Shown piece after piece: positions 21,601-33,600 of a stretch of 64,000 bases of DNA; position 1 is the first letter of the stretch; the number at the start of each line of letters is the position of its first letter. The notes beneath the pieces are model-generated. The model saw only the letters and a list, made by a program, of their open reading frames with translations. It was not told the origin of the DNA and searched no databases. Both the position numbers and the translations under genes were made by a program. The stretch is taken from the NCBI RefSeq assembly GCF_026210795.1, contig NC_089457.1:1488001-1552000 (forward strand). Reading direction: 5' to 3'. The stretch is from Rhizophagus irregularis. Its lineage: Eukaryota > Glomeromycota > Glomeromycetes > Glomerales > Glomeraceae.

Positions 21601-23985
21601 AAGAGCTGAAGATTTTAAAATAAAAGGATCTCGTGCTTGTTGATTCAAAACAGTAAGTAAAGGGTCCAAATAAATAACCCAAAGAAGAGGGGAAATGATT
21701 TCTCCTTGATCGATACCAACACGTACTCTGTAAGCAGCTGTATCGCCATGACAAGTAATTATCTTATTATTTCGTCGTGTAAAAAGATTCAAAATAAATC
21801 GCACTAAAAGTGCAGGGATATGTAATCTATCTAAAGCTAATTTAAGCATATTTAAATCCATAGAATCAAAAGCTTTAGAGATGTCTTGAGAAACGATCCA
21901 TAGTTCCTGTTCATTAGTAGAGTCATGTTTTTGTTGATGAATAATCGCATCAAGCATTTTGATAGGGACATCAGTAGAACCGCCAGGTAGACCCGCAAAG
22001 TTACCTCCTTGAAGAATTTTACCATCAGCAAGGATATTAGAAAGACGATTAGTGACGACCTTAATTACACATTTTTGAACCGTTTCCAGAAGAGTAATAG
22101 GTCGAGTGTTCTTGAGTTGAGCATCAAATTCGTGGGGTTTAGAAATAGGATAAACCACAGCTTCACGCCAGTCAGCAGGAATATCACCGTGGGAAAGGCA
22201 GGTATTGGCAAGTAAAAGAGAGAAATCCAAGGCTTCACCGGACAAATGTTTAATCATCTCATAAGAAATTTTTGAAGGGCCGGAAGCTTTGTTATTTGGC
22301 ATGGAGGAAATCACAGCAGACCATTCTTGTAGGGAAATAGGTGCCAAAACAGGATCATATGATGCAGTAGACACATTAGCAAGAGGAGTGTAAGCTTGTT
22401 GCCAGCGGGCGGGAAATGAAGTGATTGAGGAGTAGTGGACCAACGGAGGAGAAACAATTGATTGAAAATGAGAGATAGTAGCTTGTTTAATATCCGAAGG
22501 ATCCGTTAATAAAGTTGGAGTTGAGTCCAGGACGACCAGGACACGGTCAAGAACAATCGAACGTTTTTCTACTGATAAGGCAGAATCTATAAAGGTGCCA
22601 AGCGAGTTTGAAAAGTGTTCGTCACGCAATGCGGTATAATATTCCACTGAGTCCGTAAGGTGTTGGGCGAATTTAGTAGATAAAAAGGCAGAAACTAAAT
22701 TCTTCTGTGATCGTAAAAACGATTTAAATACAGATGCAGGAGTTGTAGAATAGGTAGGAACTGAATAATCAGAAAGTAAAGTTGCTAGATCGTCAAGATG
22801 GGAGGGCAAAGCAGCAGTCATTTGCGCAAGCTGAGTAGGCCGATTAGGATGATGAGTAGTAAGACGATATAAAAATCGATCTAAAAACTTGTTAATAGCA
22901 ATAAGTTTGGTTAATTCAGGAGAGTACGAATGTCGGCGTGTATTGGAGACTTTATGAAAAGGTAATGTTTCTATTGCAGCACCAATTATGGCAGCTTTCA
23001 ATGCATGCCACATACGATCAAGAGAAAGAGAGGAGAAATCAAAATTAAGGTAATATTGTCTATCTAAATAAACTCCAAGAGAATCATCTACTTCAGTGGT
23101 AAAATTATTCCATTGTTCAACTGAAGTGGAAGCGTAAGAGAAAATAGTACGCAATTCTTTTTTTTGTTTAAGACGAGATTTAGCCAAAATAGCCAGGCAA
23201 GAACTAAAGTCAAAAACAGTTATAAGAACTTTGTGATCGGTAAAAGGGCGATCAAGGAGATTTGGGCAAGTAACCACTTGCGAAAAAAGACCAGGAGCAG
23301 GAAAACCAGGTGAAGACCAGATATAATCCAGTCTAGAAGATCCATTATCATGAAAAAAGGTGGGATCAGGACCATCTGTAGAGGAGTGAGCTTGATGATC
23401 GGTAAAAAACTGAGAGGAAAGTAAACGAAGAAGTCTGAAATGATTGTGTGAATAGTTGGAATGAGCGACTTCATCAATATTAAAGTCGCCAAGAATAATT
23501 ACAGAATAATTATTAGTTCTGGCATAATCAAGCCAAGAAAGAAGTTTAGCAATAAGATCATTACAAATAGATTGATGAACAGAACCAGAAGGGGGATAAT
23601 ATATAGAAATAATAGAAATTTTAGTTTGATGAAAAAACAAATCTAATTTAAGAAGTCGACCTTTCCACGGATCGATTGTTTGAACGTGTTTATGAAGAGG
23701 ATTACGTAACAAAATACCAACACCATCATGAGGGCGAGAGGAAGATGAACAAGACCAATAGGACTTAAAGTGATGTTGGGAGTGTTCGTTTTTAAAAATA
23801 AATTTAGCATTTGAAGGGGAAAGTCACGTATCATTAATAGATAGGGCACCAAAGGAAGAGTGAAGAAAAAAATTAAGCAAATGTTGTTGTCGAACTGGAG
23901 AACATAAACCATTAACATTTATTTGACCAAATTTAATAAAAGGAGAGGGGTGAGGAGAAAAATTATGTTTTTTATTGTCCATCAT
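18611..23985 (-). pseudogene. LINE ORF2: APE endonuclease, reverse transcriptase, RNase H
   Basis: Translation would start at ATG 23985 (MMDNKKHNFS). A TGA at 23824-23826 interrupts the early endonuclease, where CGA would fit. The endonuclease motifs are ILGDFNIDE, SRLDYIWSS and TDHKVLI. Reverse transcriptase follows with NTRPITLLE, DISKAFDSM, GIDQGEIISPLLW and the FMDD catalytic box. A one-base shift near 20200 leads into the RNase H domain (ALDDDG, RSEISAVL, IHTDCSQL, ADSLAKDA) and then a CPQCNSAPEDLNHLWTC zinc motif. The stop is at 18611. The enzyme would nick target DNA and prime reverse transcription of its own RNA. Confidence 0.9.
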
Positions 23986-24035
23986 TATTACACACTGATA
24001 AATCGGTAATAAAGAAGGGGGAGAAAAGAGGACAA

Positions 24036-26051
24036 TTATTGATTAGCTTGGCCTTGTTGCCGAGCTAAGATGAGGTTGTTTTGTTGGATTCCTTCTTTAA
24101 TTGAACCAGCCAAAGAGGCAACAGTATCAGAAAGAGAGGAGAGACGTTGTTCCATATCAATAGGGGAGGAAGGAGCGACGTTAGAAGGTGGAATGGGAGC
24201 AAAATGAGGAATCGGGGAAAAACCACTAGTTGATTGCAAAGGAGGAGAATTAACATCCACGAGGATATTATTATTGGTTTGATTCACTGTATCATCCCAT
24301 CCTTGCATAGAGGAAGGGATGTAGGAAGAAGGTTTTGTGATAAAAGGTCCTGGAACAGGAGTACGAGCAGCCATAGCGGATTCCAAATTAGTAATGCGGC
24401 TGTTCATGGTAGCAAATTGTGTGGTAAGAAGGGCTAACTCTTCAACTACTTTTTCAAAAGCAGCACCAATAGATTTCCAATCGGTAAGCACAGTAGGAGG
24501 AGCAGGGTAAGTAACATCCATGCCGTCAATATAGTAATCAAGCTCTTTAGCATCAGGAATACGACGACGATAATTATTATTATTGTTGTTAAGATTGTCG
24601 CGATTCCATGGTCGATGTCGAGAACGGGAACGAGATTGTTGTCGGTTATTAGGTCTGGATTTAGAGCGATGGCGAGAAGCATTGGTACAGCTTTGTCCAT
24701 CATTATTGTTATCAGGGCGAGCAAAACGGTTATGTCGTTTAGCAGGATGAGAGGGAGGTAAATGCTTGTTATACAAAGCACGTAATTTGTCATTAGATTG
24801 CCAAGGTCGAGAAGGGCGGTTTGGTCTAGATGAAGAACCACATCGATCAGGGTTACAGTGAGGGCGACCACATCGATGACAAAGAGAAGTAACTTCATCC
24901 GGAGAATGCCAGGTAAGGCCAACTTTCTTGGGAAGGCACATGAAATAGATTTAGCATTTTCCATAGCCGTTTCAGAGGCAAAATGGCAGTAGGCGTAAGG
25001 TTTGGGATTGTAAGAATTCATAGAGAAGGGAACATTGATAGATTTAGCGGAAATTTCATCAGCAATTTCAGCAAGATCAACCGCTATAGTACCACGCGGA
25101 AGACCGGCAAGTAGAGCAACATAAGCGCGTCTTTCAGCGCGTTGGTTCGTGCGAGAAAGTAGCAGGGCAAATACGCAAACAATGTCCTCCACAAAGGACG
25201 CCCCAGGTGGAGTCGAGGTTCTGTAAAGCACCAGTAGATTCAAAGGTAATGTATGCAGTACGATAAAGTTTAGATAAACGGGTATGGCAGCGAGTAATAT
25301 TGCCATAACGAGAAAAGGTACTACGCAAAAGAGCGTCAGTTATAAAAAGGGGGATATCGGTAACCACCAGGGTACGCGCGTGTTCGTCTGCCTTAATAGC
25401 CTGGGGGTCATATGCATGGAAATGCAAGCCAAACAAGGAATCCATAGCGGAAGCTGTGGCTTTATCAAGATCATCCTTTTTTCGGAAGTGGACGATGATC
25501 CTCTTCAAATCGTTGGATCCACTACACGTGGCACGACTACCATAAGAGGGAAACAAGGAAAGTTGCCTATCAACCGCGTCGCACGTGTCGCGGTTCGAAA
25601 CGAAGTGAGTCCAAAAGCCTTCGACGTCATTAGAAGCAGCCGAGGCATAAAAAAGTGTAGGTTGAGACTGTACTGCAGCTTGGGACGCATCCGGGGAAGC
25701 AGCACGTTCAGGGAAGGATACTGCGGGAGTAATATCTGGGCTTTTGCCTTTATCGCTAGGGGCGTGTTGAGAGGCATCAAGAGAGGAGGTATCAGGTTGA
25801 GAAGGTATCTCAGCGGAAGCTGTCTCAACAGGGCCAGGAGGCGTGAGAGGTTTATCAACATCCATGACAGAGTCTTCAGCACTGACTCTGGTACGTTTAT
25901 TAGTAGAGGTGGTCAAAGGTGGAGTGTTCGAAGGACCAGACATAGAGGAACCTTGACCAGAAACGTTGCCAGTTGGAGAGCTAGAGGCAGGACGTTTAGA
26001 AGTAGTATCTTTGTTAGACTTGTTATCTTTCTTTTTGTTATCTTTACCCAT
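24036..26051 (-). pseudogene. LINE ORF1: RRM and zinc-knuckle RNA-binding protein, two frameshifts
   Basis: The N-terminus is low-complexity and basic (MGKDNKKKDNKSNKD). An RRM-like segment (RTLVVTDIPLFITDALLRST, TAYITFESTG) lies near residues 225-285. A shift near 25140 enters a second RRM-like segment (YVALLAGLPRGTIAVDL). A shift near 24935 enters a Cys/His knuckle (CHRCGRPHCNPDRC), an Arg/Ser-rich tract and a C-terminal coiled coil. Such ORF1 proteins package LINE RNA. ORF2 starts 51 bases downstream. Confidence 0.8.
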
Positions 26052-26621
26052 TTGTAAAGTGTCGTAGTTATCTAAAATAAAGAAAATGTAAAGAAAAAAT
26101 AATAAAAAACTTCAAAAAAAATTTTTTATTTTTTCCGTAAATATTGTCAAGTGAGCAGAACGGGAGAGAGTTAGTTTTATCCTTTTCCGATCACTGGCTG
26201 ACGAGTTATTCAACAAAATGTTAAACATCGACATTATAATATTTCTTGATTTACGTTTACTGCATATCGGCGGATTTGTCTATCCTGAAATTATAGGTTA
26301 AAATAAAGATTTTCCTGAACAGATCATGCTCAGAATTGTACTGTAACACTAGTAAATCAGATGATAAGTTGTCATCTGACTAAATGACCAGCTGAAGTAA
26401 AAAATTTTTGTCGCGAACCAAAATTATTAGACAAAACATAGTCGTGTAAAAACCCATTTCTCTTACAAAAAACCCATTTCTCATATAACACCAAAATTTT
26501 TATCTTCCAGACTAACAAGTAGGTTTTTTTTTTGAATATATATCAATAAAAAAGAAAGGACTCGTCAAAAAATTTTATATATATTTATTTATTTGGGTTA
26601 ATATTGAATTTTTCAGGTATA

Positions 26622-27287
26622 ATGGCTTATATATTACCTCCTACTCCAATTTCGCCCATAAGTTTTACCGAAGATATTTTACAATGCTCTATATGTAAAA
26701 AGACATTTAAATCTAAGCGAGGTTTAAGTCAGCATAAAGCAATTATACGCCGATATAATTCTTCTCGCGTAGGCTTTTACAAGCTTCCAAAAAATTTTAT
26801 AAATGAATTTAAAAAAACACTAGTTTTTTTAATTCATCGCCAACTTCCTTGTCATTTTACCAAAATTGGATTAAAGGCTGTCACTGTGGCCTGCACTGAA
26901 AGTCAGTTTTTTGCTACATTTGGTGGGAATATTCATCACTATTCTAACAAATCTCGTGTTTATAAGTGCATCTTTGGGGGGCCAGATACGTCAAGTAAGC
27001 TAGCGCAGGTCTTTGGTGATACAAATTGGGGAACCAAATTCTATCATGGAAATGAAGTAACTTCGGTGATGACCAATCTTGATGATATAGATACAGAAGA
27101 AGAAAATCCTCTTGATCGGAAGCGAAAATTTAAAATTTATTCACAAAGGAACTCACGATATAAACGAGGACAAGTAATTATTGAATGGAAACCCCGACAA
27201 GAAAAGGATGTAAAGAGTAATAAATGTGAGGGTGGATTTTTACATATCCATTTCTGGATTACAAAAAAAAGAATAATAGATCATTAA
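26622..27287 (+). CDS. C2H2-like zinc-finger protein carried by the DDE element
   Basis: 221 residues from ATG 26622. An upstream in-frame TTG (26604) is less likely, because tttttcag just precedes the ATG and could be an acceptor. The finger reads CSICKKTFKSKRGLSQH with no clear second His. The rest is a compact domain (FFATFGGNIHHY, YKCIFGGPDTSSKLAQ, NWGTKFYHGNE, RYKRGQVIIEWKPR, GGFLHIHFWI). From memory this resembles a lineage-expanded family of Rhizophagus proteins of unknown role; I cannot verify that here. The frame is intact, unlike the neighbouring transposase. It could be a DNA-binding accessory protein of the transposon or a captured host gene. Confidence 0.65.
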   Translation: MAYILPPTPISPISFTEDILQCSICKKTFKSKRGLSQHKAIIRRYNSSRVGFYKLPKNFINEFKKTLVFLIHRQLPCHFTKIGLKAVTVACTESQFFATFGGNIHHYSNKSRVYKCIFGGPDTSSKLAQVFGDTNWGTKFYHGNEVTSVMTNLDDIDTEEENPLDRKRKFKIYSQRNSRYKRGQVIIEWKPRQEKDVKSNKCEGGFLHIHFWITKKRIIDH

Positions 27288-27679
27288 GTAGATAAAATAA
27301 AAAAAAAGAAATGTAAAGAAATATATTTTTTTCTGGGTAAAAATAAAAGAAAAACTTTTTTTGCATGAGTAATAGGTTCAATTATAGAGAAAGCCAATAA
27401 ATTAGGTATCTCCTTTCACCAGATTGTGTTACATCTTCAGTTGATCAATATTGAAAGAAGGTTACAAATTTAAAATAATTAAATATAGAAAATTTAATAG
27501 AACAAATTATTTATAATTTTTTTTCCGGCTAATGCATTTAATTTTTAAAAAGTACTATACATTACATGAATTGCATGTAGAAACTAGATTTGTATAAAAT
27601 AAAAATAAACATATTAAAAAGACTTGGTTGTACAATCACCTAAATTAACGAGCTACGGTTTTGAATATACTAAAAGGTT
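27288..27679. other. No gene seen
   Basis: AT-rich DNA with no recognisable frame or repeat, between the C2H2 gene and the left tandem array. Confidence 0.5.
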
Positions 27680-28520
27680 TCGTTTGTGAAACAAAAGAAT
27701 TCCCACCCATACATACTTGCACTCCCGCTTTTTATTAAAGTCTCAAAGTCTGGCTCGTAAGCTCATTAAAACTACAAAAAAGAAAAGAAAGAAGAAACGT
27801 TAATACGTTTCTCAAATCAAATAAAAAACCTCCCCCTCTTATACTTACTTTACTCACTCCCGCCTTCCATTAAATTCTCAAGTCCAGTTCGTTAAAGCTG
27901 GTATTCCTACAAAAAAGAAAGAAGAAACGTTAATACGTTTCTCAAATCAAAACAACAAAACCTCCCTCTTATACCTACTTACACTTCCGCCTTCCATTAA
28001 ATTCTCAAGTCCAGTTAGTTAAAGCTGGTATTCCTACAAAAAAAAAGAAGAAACGTTAACACGCTTCTCAAATCAAAACAACAAAACCTCCTTCTTATAC
28101 CTATTTATACTTCCGCTTTCTATTAAATTCTCAAGTCCAGTTCGTTAAAGCTGGCATTTCTACAAAAAAGAAAGAAGAAACGTTAATACGTCTCTCAAAT
28201 CAAATAAACAGAACCTCCCTCTCATACCTACTTACACTTCCACCTTCCATTAAATTCTCGTTAAAGCTGGTATTCCTACAAAAAAGAAGAAGAAACGTTA
28301 ATATGTTTCTCAAATCAAAATAACAAAACCTCCCTCTTATACCTACTTACACTTTCGCCTTCCATTAAATGCTCAAGTCCAGTTCGTTAAAGCCAACATT
28401 CCTACAAAAAAGAAAGAAGAAACGTTAATATGTTTCTCAAACAAACAATAAAAAATATATACATGTATATACTCAATATACATGCCCGTTCTTCCGTTAT
28501 ATGTTTAAAGCTGGCGTTCC
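27680..28520. repeat. Left tandem array of the DDE element, six units of about 126 bases
   Basis: The hairpin gaaacgttaatacgtttc recurs at about 27793, 27923, 28049, 28175, 28291 and 28418. Each is preceded by ttctcaagtccagttcgtta and attcctacaaaaaaga. Unit spacing is 116-130 bases. The same unit type, inverted, is seen downstream of the transposase. Confidence 0.85.
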
Positions 28521-29195
28521 AGTTCGTCGTGATTGTCTAAATGATTAGGAAACATATATTTTAAAGTTTTTTTTTTTTAAAGAAAAAAGTTTTCTATTTT
28601 GAAACGAAAAAAAAAGATTTTTAAAGTTTTTTTTAAAACGAAAAAAAAATGAAAAAAAATTTTTTTAAAACGAAAAAAAAATGAAAAAAAAAATTTTTTT
28701 TTAAAACGAAAAAAAAAAGAAAAAAAAATTTTTTTAAAACGAAAAAAAAAAAAATATTAAAAATTTCGGTTTAAAAAATTTTTTTTTCATTTTTAAACCA
28801 AAAAAATATTTAAACCAAAAAAAAAAAATTTTCTTTTTTAGTAAAATCGGCTATTTGTTTGTAAACAAAAAAGGTAATATCAAACAATATGCTTACTATT
28901 TAAAAAAAACTTAATTATGAATTGACAATATAATACTAAAAATAGATTTATTTATATAGTTATAAAGTATAATCGACAATAATAGTACGGATATAAATAA
29001 ATTCGAGTATCGCGATAGTGACGATTCTGGTTGCTTTTAAAAAAAAGAAAAAAAAAATTTTATTTATTTTTTTTTTATTTATTTTTTTTCCATCTTATTA
29101 CATTTATATTTTTATTTTTAAAGAATATTCTTATAAATTCTTAAAATTATTTTTTATTTGAATTTTACATTCTGTATTACACAGAATTTTAACAA
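28521..29195. other. Low-complexity A/T homopolymer region upstream of the transposase
   Basis: 28560-28860 is an array of aaaacgaaaaaaaaatgaaa-type runs mixed with poly-T. 28861-29195 is AT-rich with no frame. It may contain the transposase promoter but no specific signal is clear. Confidence 0.6.
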
Positions 29196-31470
29196 TGCCG
29201 AAAATTAAAGCTAAAAAAACTTGCGAAAACATTCCTAAAGAAATTACCGAATACCCCAAAACAGATGTTATATTATATACTGATGGCAGACGGAGCTATC
29301 ATTATAGAGTTAAAAAAGAAGGTCTATATCTTCAACCTCCAATTTTAGCTTACTCTCAAGGGGAAAAATAAATATAAAATTCCAGATTCTTATTGTGTTG
29401 AAACTACCTGGGGTCGAGGTAATAACAAGCAAACAGTAGAATGTTCTATCAATTATATAAGAGAAAAGCCATTTTTTAGGGTTATGTATGGGTCAAATTT
29501 TTCAGAAGATGTTTGCTCAAACACGTCTCCAACAGCAGCAGCAAATGCCGTTATACGAGTAAGTGTTAAATTTTTACTGCTAGAATTGAATTAATTATTA
29601 AAATATATTTTTTTTAGAAACTTTTTCCTAATAATGAAAAGACATTAATGTCAGGAATACATCTTTTTGGAATTCACTTAGAAACATTAAAGCAAGCCAG
29701 AGAAAGTAAAAGGGAAAGTAATAGTAATATTCAACTAAAACAAATAAAACCAATTGAGCATTGTGGCAAATCAATGATATATAAAAGACAACGCAAATTT
29801 GGGGATCAGTTGAAAGAACAGGTTCAAATTGAAGGAGCTAAAATTTATGGCAAGGATCAAGTAATTCTCAAGCAAATATCGTATAATGTTAAGCATATGG
29901 GCTTTCAAATTGCTTATGGATCAAAGGATGATAGAGAAAAAGAAAAAAAACTCACTTCAATAGTACAAGTAATTGACCAAAATTACATGTCTCGTGAGGG
30001 TTATAGGGCTTTAATTGCAGTGGAACCTGATTTAGAACGTGAATGGATAGTATCTGAACAACGACTTAAAATAACAAAAAATATGAATCAGAAAATTGAA
30101 ATTACTCTTATTAATATTCCAATTATTCCAACTTTAGACGAATTAGATTTTGTTGAAAATTCAAATATTTTTGATTATGGGATAACTGATGAAATTAAAA
30201 ACATTACAAATGGAGGGCATCGTAGTGCAAAAGATATTCTAACATATATTATACCAGCTCTCATCTTTAAAGGGGTATTGGATATAAGTAATCCAATAAT
30301 TCATTTACGTATATCTGGAGATGGACGTAACGTAGGAAGGAAAATAAAACAGGTTATGATTACTATGGGGATTTTGAATGATGAACAAAACATTCACAAA
30401 CCTGATCATCACTATACAACCATTCTTTTTCCAGGGATAGAGAGCTATGAACTTTTGGAAGTTATGATGTCACCATTCATTCAAGAACTAAATGATCTTA
30501 AAAATTATGGTTTAAAAATTAATAATATAATTTGGAAGTTTGAGTTGTACTTTAGCTCGACTGGAAGTTTTTGTCTATATGTCTTGGATTTAATGCAGCT
30601 AATTCAAATTATTTTTGCCCATGGTGTCAGATATCCAAGCATGACCAAGTTAATAATCAAACTAATTGGAAGATTAGTAAAAAAATGGAGAAAATAAATG
30701 AATATCCAGGTCATAGTAAAAAGCCACTCTTTAATATGATTTCCTTAGATCATTGGATTCCAGATGAGCTTCATATTATGCTTCGAATTTTTGATCGTCT
30801 TTGGAGCTTAGTCTTGTCAGAATTAAAAGATGTTGATCAATTTGATAATGTATGTCGTAATGAAATTGTGAAAGAAATGAACAGAATTGGAGTTCGTTTT
30901 CAATTTTGGAAAGAGAATGGATCTAATACATGGAATTATACATCATTAATGGGTAATGATAAGTTAAAAGTTCTAAAAGATTTTAATTTAGGTCAAATAT
31001 TACCACCTTTACGAGCCAAAAAAATTCGGGAGTTGTGGGATAGATTCAACCTAATTTACTCCAATCTTAAACTAAAAGATTATGACCCACACCAGTTTCA
31101 ATTTGAAGCAGAAGACTGGCTGGAATTGTTTTTAACTCCAGATAGAGTTATCCCAAATTCAAATCGCATTGAAAAAGGATTGTACAGTCCAAGTGCAATT
31201 ACTCCATACATACATGTTCTTGTGTATCACATATCCGAGTTTATGGAAATTCATAAGCAATGGGGTGTAAAGGCATTTTCTTGCGCGCCTGTAGAAAAAA
31301 AAAATCATCAACAAGTTACTTATTTTTTTAGACAATCTTTTAAAGGTAGGGGTAGTAAGCATAAGTCAGTTATAAAAGAGATCCTAGAATACGAAAGTAG
31401 ATCTCTTTTTTACCTATTTGATGATGTTGTAACTTCTACACCAAAACCAAAGAAACTCAATATTTTTTAA
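29196..31470 (+). pseudogene. DDE transposase of the CACTG/CACTA-ended element, at least two frameshifts
   Basis: It starts MPKIKAKKTCENIP at 29196. A one-base shift near 29365 leads to YCVETTWGRGNN. An intron at 29559-29617 (gtaagt to tttttag) joins the body. The first acidic motif is LRISGDGRNVGRK (about 30310). The body shifts frame near 30559, exactly where a second Asp would sit (FSS then D-W-K in the alternative phase). It continues as CLGFNAANSNYFCPWC, SLDHWIPDELHIMLRI and FSCAPVEKKNH. The order D, D, CxxC, DxLH, E parallels Tnp2 (SCHRC, VDPMHCLFL, FSFERMNG). I do not know the family name. Confidence 0.75.
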
Positions 31471-31689
31471 AGATTATTTAGTATTTATTGTATAGTGACC
31501 GATATATATATGTATGGTGATCAATGTATGGTGATGTATGTATGGTAGTTATTCCGTTTTGTCCCATACATGTATGTTTATTGCAAATCATGTATCACAA
31601 TTGTCGCATAGGTCACTCCACTAAATTTTATTGGCAGAAATCTTGTGACTTAATTTTTATGCAGTTAATGTTTTAATAGATTCGCAATA

Positions 31690-33600
31690 CGCAAATAGAG
31701 GTAAATTTTTTGGTGTCTTTTTTTATTTGAGAACATTATTATTAACAATACTCTTTCCTTTTATTTTTAGGAATACTTTGGACTTCAGTATGAACCTTGA
31801 AATCGCAAGTTGGAAAGGTGAGTATCCTGTTTTTTCGTTTCAGTATCTTTTTTGTTAACGCTATTGTTCTTTCTTCTTTAGAGCTTTGATATGGACTTAG
31901 AAAAATTGCAAGTTGGAAAGGTGGGTGTCGCGTTTTTTCATTTTAATGTTTTTTTCTTTATTTGAGAACCTTATATACATTATTTTTCTTTTTCTTTTTT
32001 AGAAACACTTTGAACTTCGGTATAGATCTTGTTGGAAAGGTAATTTTTGCATTTTTTTATTTCAGTATCTTTTTTCTATTTGAAAACGTTATTAATAATA
32101 TTTTTTTTTTTATTTTAGAAATACCTTGGACTTCAGTATGAATTTCACAAATAGTTTGCATCTTTTTTTTAATCTTAGAGCGTCATTAATGTTCCTCCTT
32201 TTTTTTTAGAAAGCTTTTGGTTGTGTTTCTTGATTTGATTCTTGGAATTTAACTTTGATCATGTCTCTTAATCTTAGCTTGTTTTGTACTTCTCGTGGTT
32301 GGTTAAAATAGTTATTATAATGAAGGGTTATCTTTAGGTTCAATGAGATAAATAATTTTATGCTAGTTGGATGATTTTTTTTATTTCATGTTACTTCTTT
32401 TTATTGTCGGAATTCCTAAATAAAAGAAAAAAAAGAGAATGTTAGTGATGTTCCCAAATTAAAAAATAAAATACCAAATAAAAAAAAAATAAAGCAAAGA
32501 TACACACTTTGCAATTTCAAACTCCAAGTTTAAAGTAGCATATGCGATGAAAAAATATCATGCGCAATAAGTGCGTCATCCCTATACACCACTGTATCAT
32601 GTGATTGTATAATCGCATTAATAAATTGGTGCGCTATGCATTTTTTACGAAAGTTCCAATTCAAAAGATATGCCGATAAACCATTAATTATATATGGAAA
32701 TCTTCCTTATGAAGCGCTCGAAGTTATTGTTGGAAGATAGAGAATATATTTCTGTATCTGATATTCATAGTATTGCAATGCTTATGTGGGAAATTCATCT
32801 GGCAACCAGGTCCTAAGTCGTTCCTAGAAAAATAAAAAATAAACTATAAATGATCCATATGATATTATCGCAAGTGCGATAAACTATAAATTGTATTGAA
32901 ATGCGGGATCAACGTAGCCATTACAAAAAATAACCGGAAGTATTTTTCAGAATGTTTGCTTCTAAGTTGATGCCTCGACAAGACAAAGAAAAGTTTAGTT
33001 GGCAAGTAATAAAAAGACTGGGCGAAGAAAATGGAATAAAAGATAGTGTGACAATTAAAGAAAATATCGACAAATATGGCAGAATTTTCGGAAAATAGTT
33101 AGGGTTAACAAAATTAAACATATCTTAATAACGAAAAAGACGCGATGAAGGCGGTATTTGTATCACCAACATTAACGCCTTTCTATTTATTTATTTATTG
33201 TTTCTGGCCTTCTCTTGAAGTGAAATATAACGGTAGGTATTATTTGGGTGGGTGTGGTTGTGTAATGGCGTTATTAAACAACATTAACGCCTTTTTTTTT
33301 ATTTATTTAGGTTTCCAGCCTTCTCTCGAAGTGGAATATGATGGTGGTATTATTTGGGTTGAAAATTTTTTTTTCATTTTTATTTAATGAACGTCTTTTT
33401 TACTTTTTGTAGGTTCAGGACACCGACGGACACTACTTCGAAGGTATTTACCTTCAAAAAATTTCTTTTATTTATTTTTTATTTAACGAAACATAACTAA
33501 TGTTTCGTGGTCAACCCTTTTTCTTTTTTAGGTTGTTTTATTTATTTATTATCTTTTTTTTTTAGACGACTTCTTCGAAACTTCTTTTGGACGTGGATTT
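31690..33600 (+). repeat. Right arrays of the DDE element: exon-like units
   Basis: At 31690-32230, four to five units carry a polypyrimidine tract, ttttag, then gaatactttggacttcagta-like DNA, then ggaaag and gtgagt. At 33150-33600, related units carry ttttaggttcagg, acttcgaaggtattt, and paired stretches around ttattgtttctggccttctc. Reverse-complemented, the first set matches the left array (tattcctacaaa, gttaata, tctcaaat). 32231-33150 between them is AT-rich, with a single caagtttaaagta-type unit near 32400-32530. No long frame is present. Confidence 0.6.

Larger units (their letters stand above)
18359..26171 (-). mobile_element. Full-length non-LTR retrotransposon (LINE, Tad/I-like layout)
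   Basis: 7,813 bases with ORF1 (RNA-binding protein), ORF2 (APE endonuclease, reverse transcriptase, RNase H, zinc-binding tail) and a 3' untranslated region ending gataaagtcataagactgtt. The 17-base direct repeats tagttttatccttttcc at 18342-18358 and 26172-26188 are the target duplication. A second, truncated copy at 35256-36366 shares the 3' end. Both ORFs are broken, so this copy is not autonomous. Confidence 0.9.

Noticed and set aside
20700..26057. Plus-strand frames across the LINE
   Set aside because: They are shadows of the minus-strand ORF1 and ORF2 and contain no recognisable domain.
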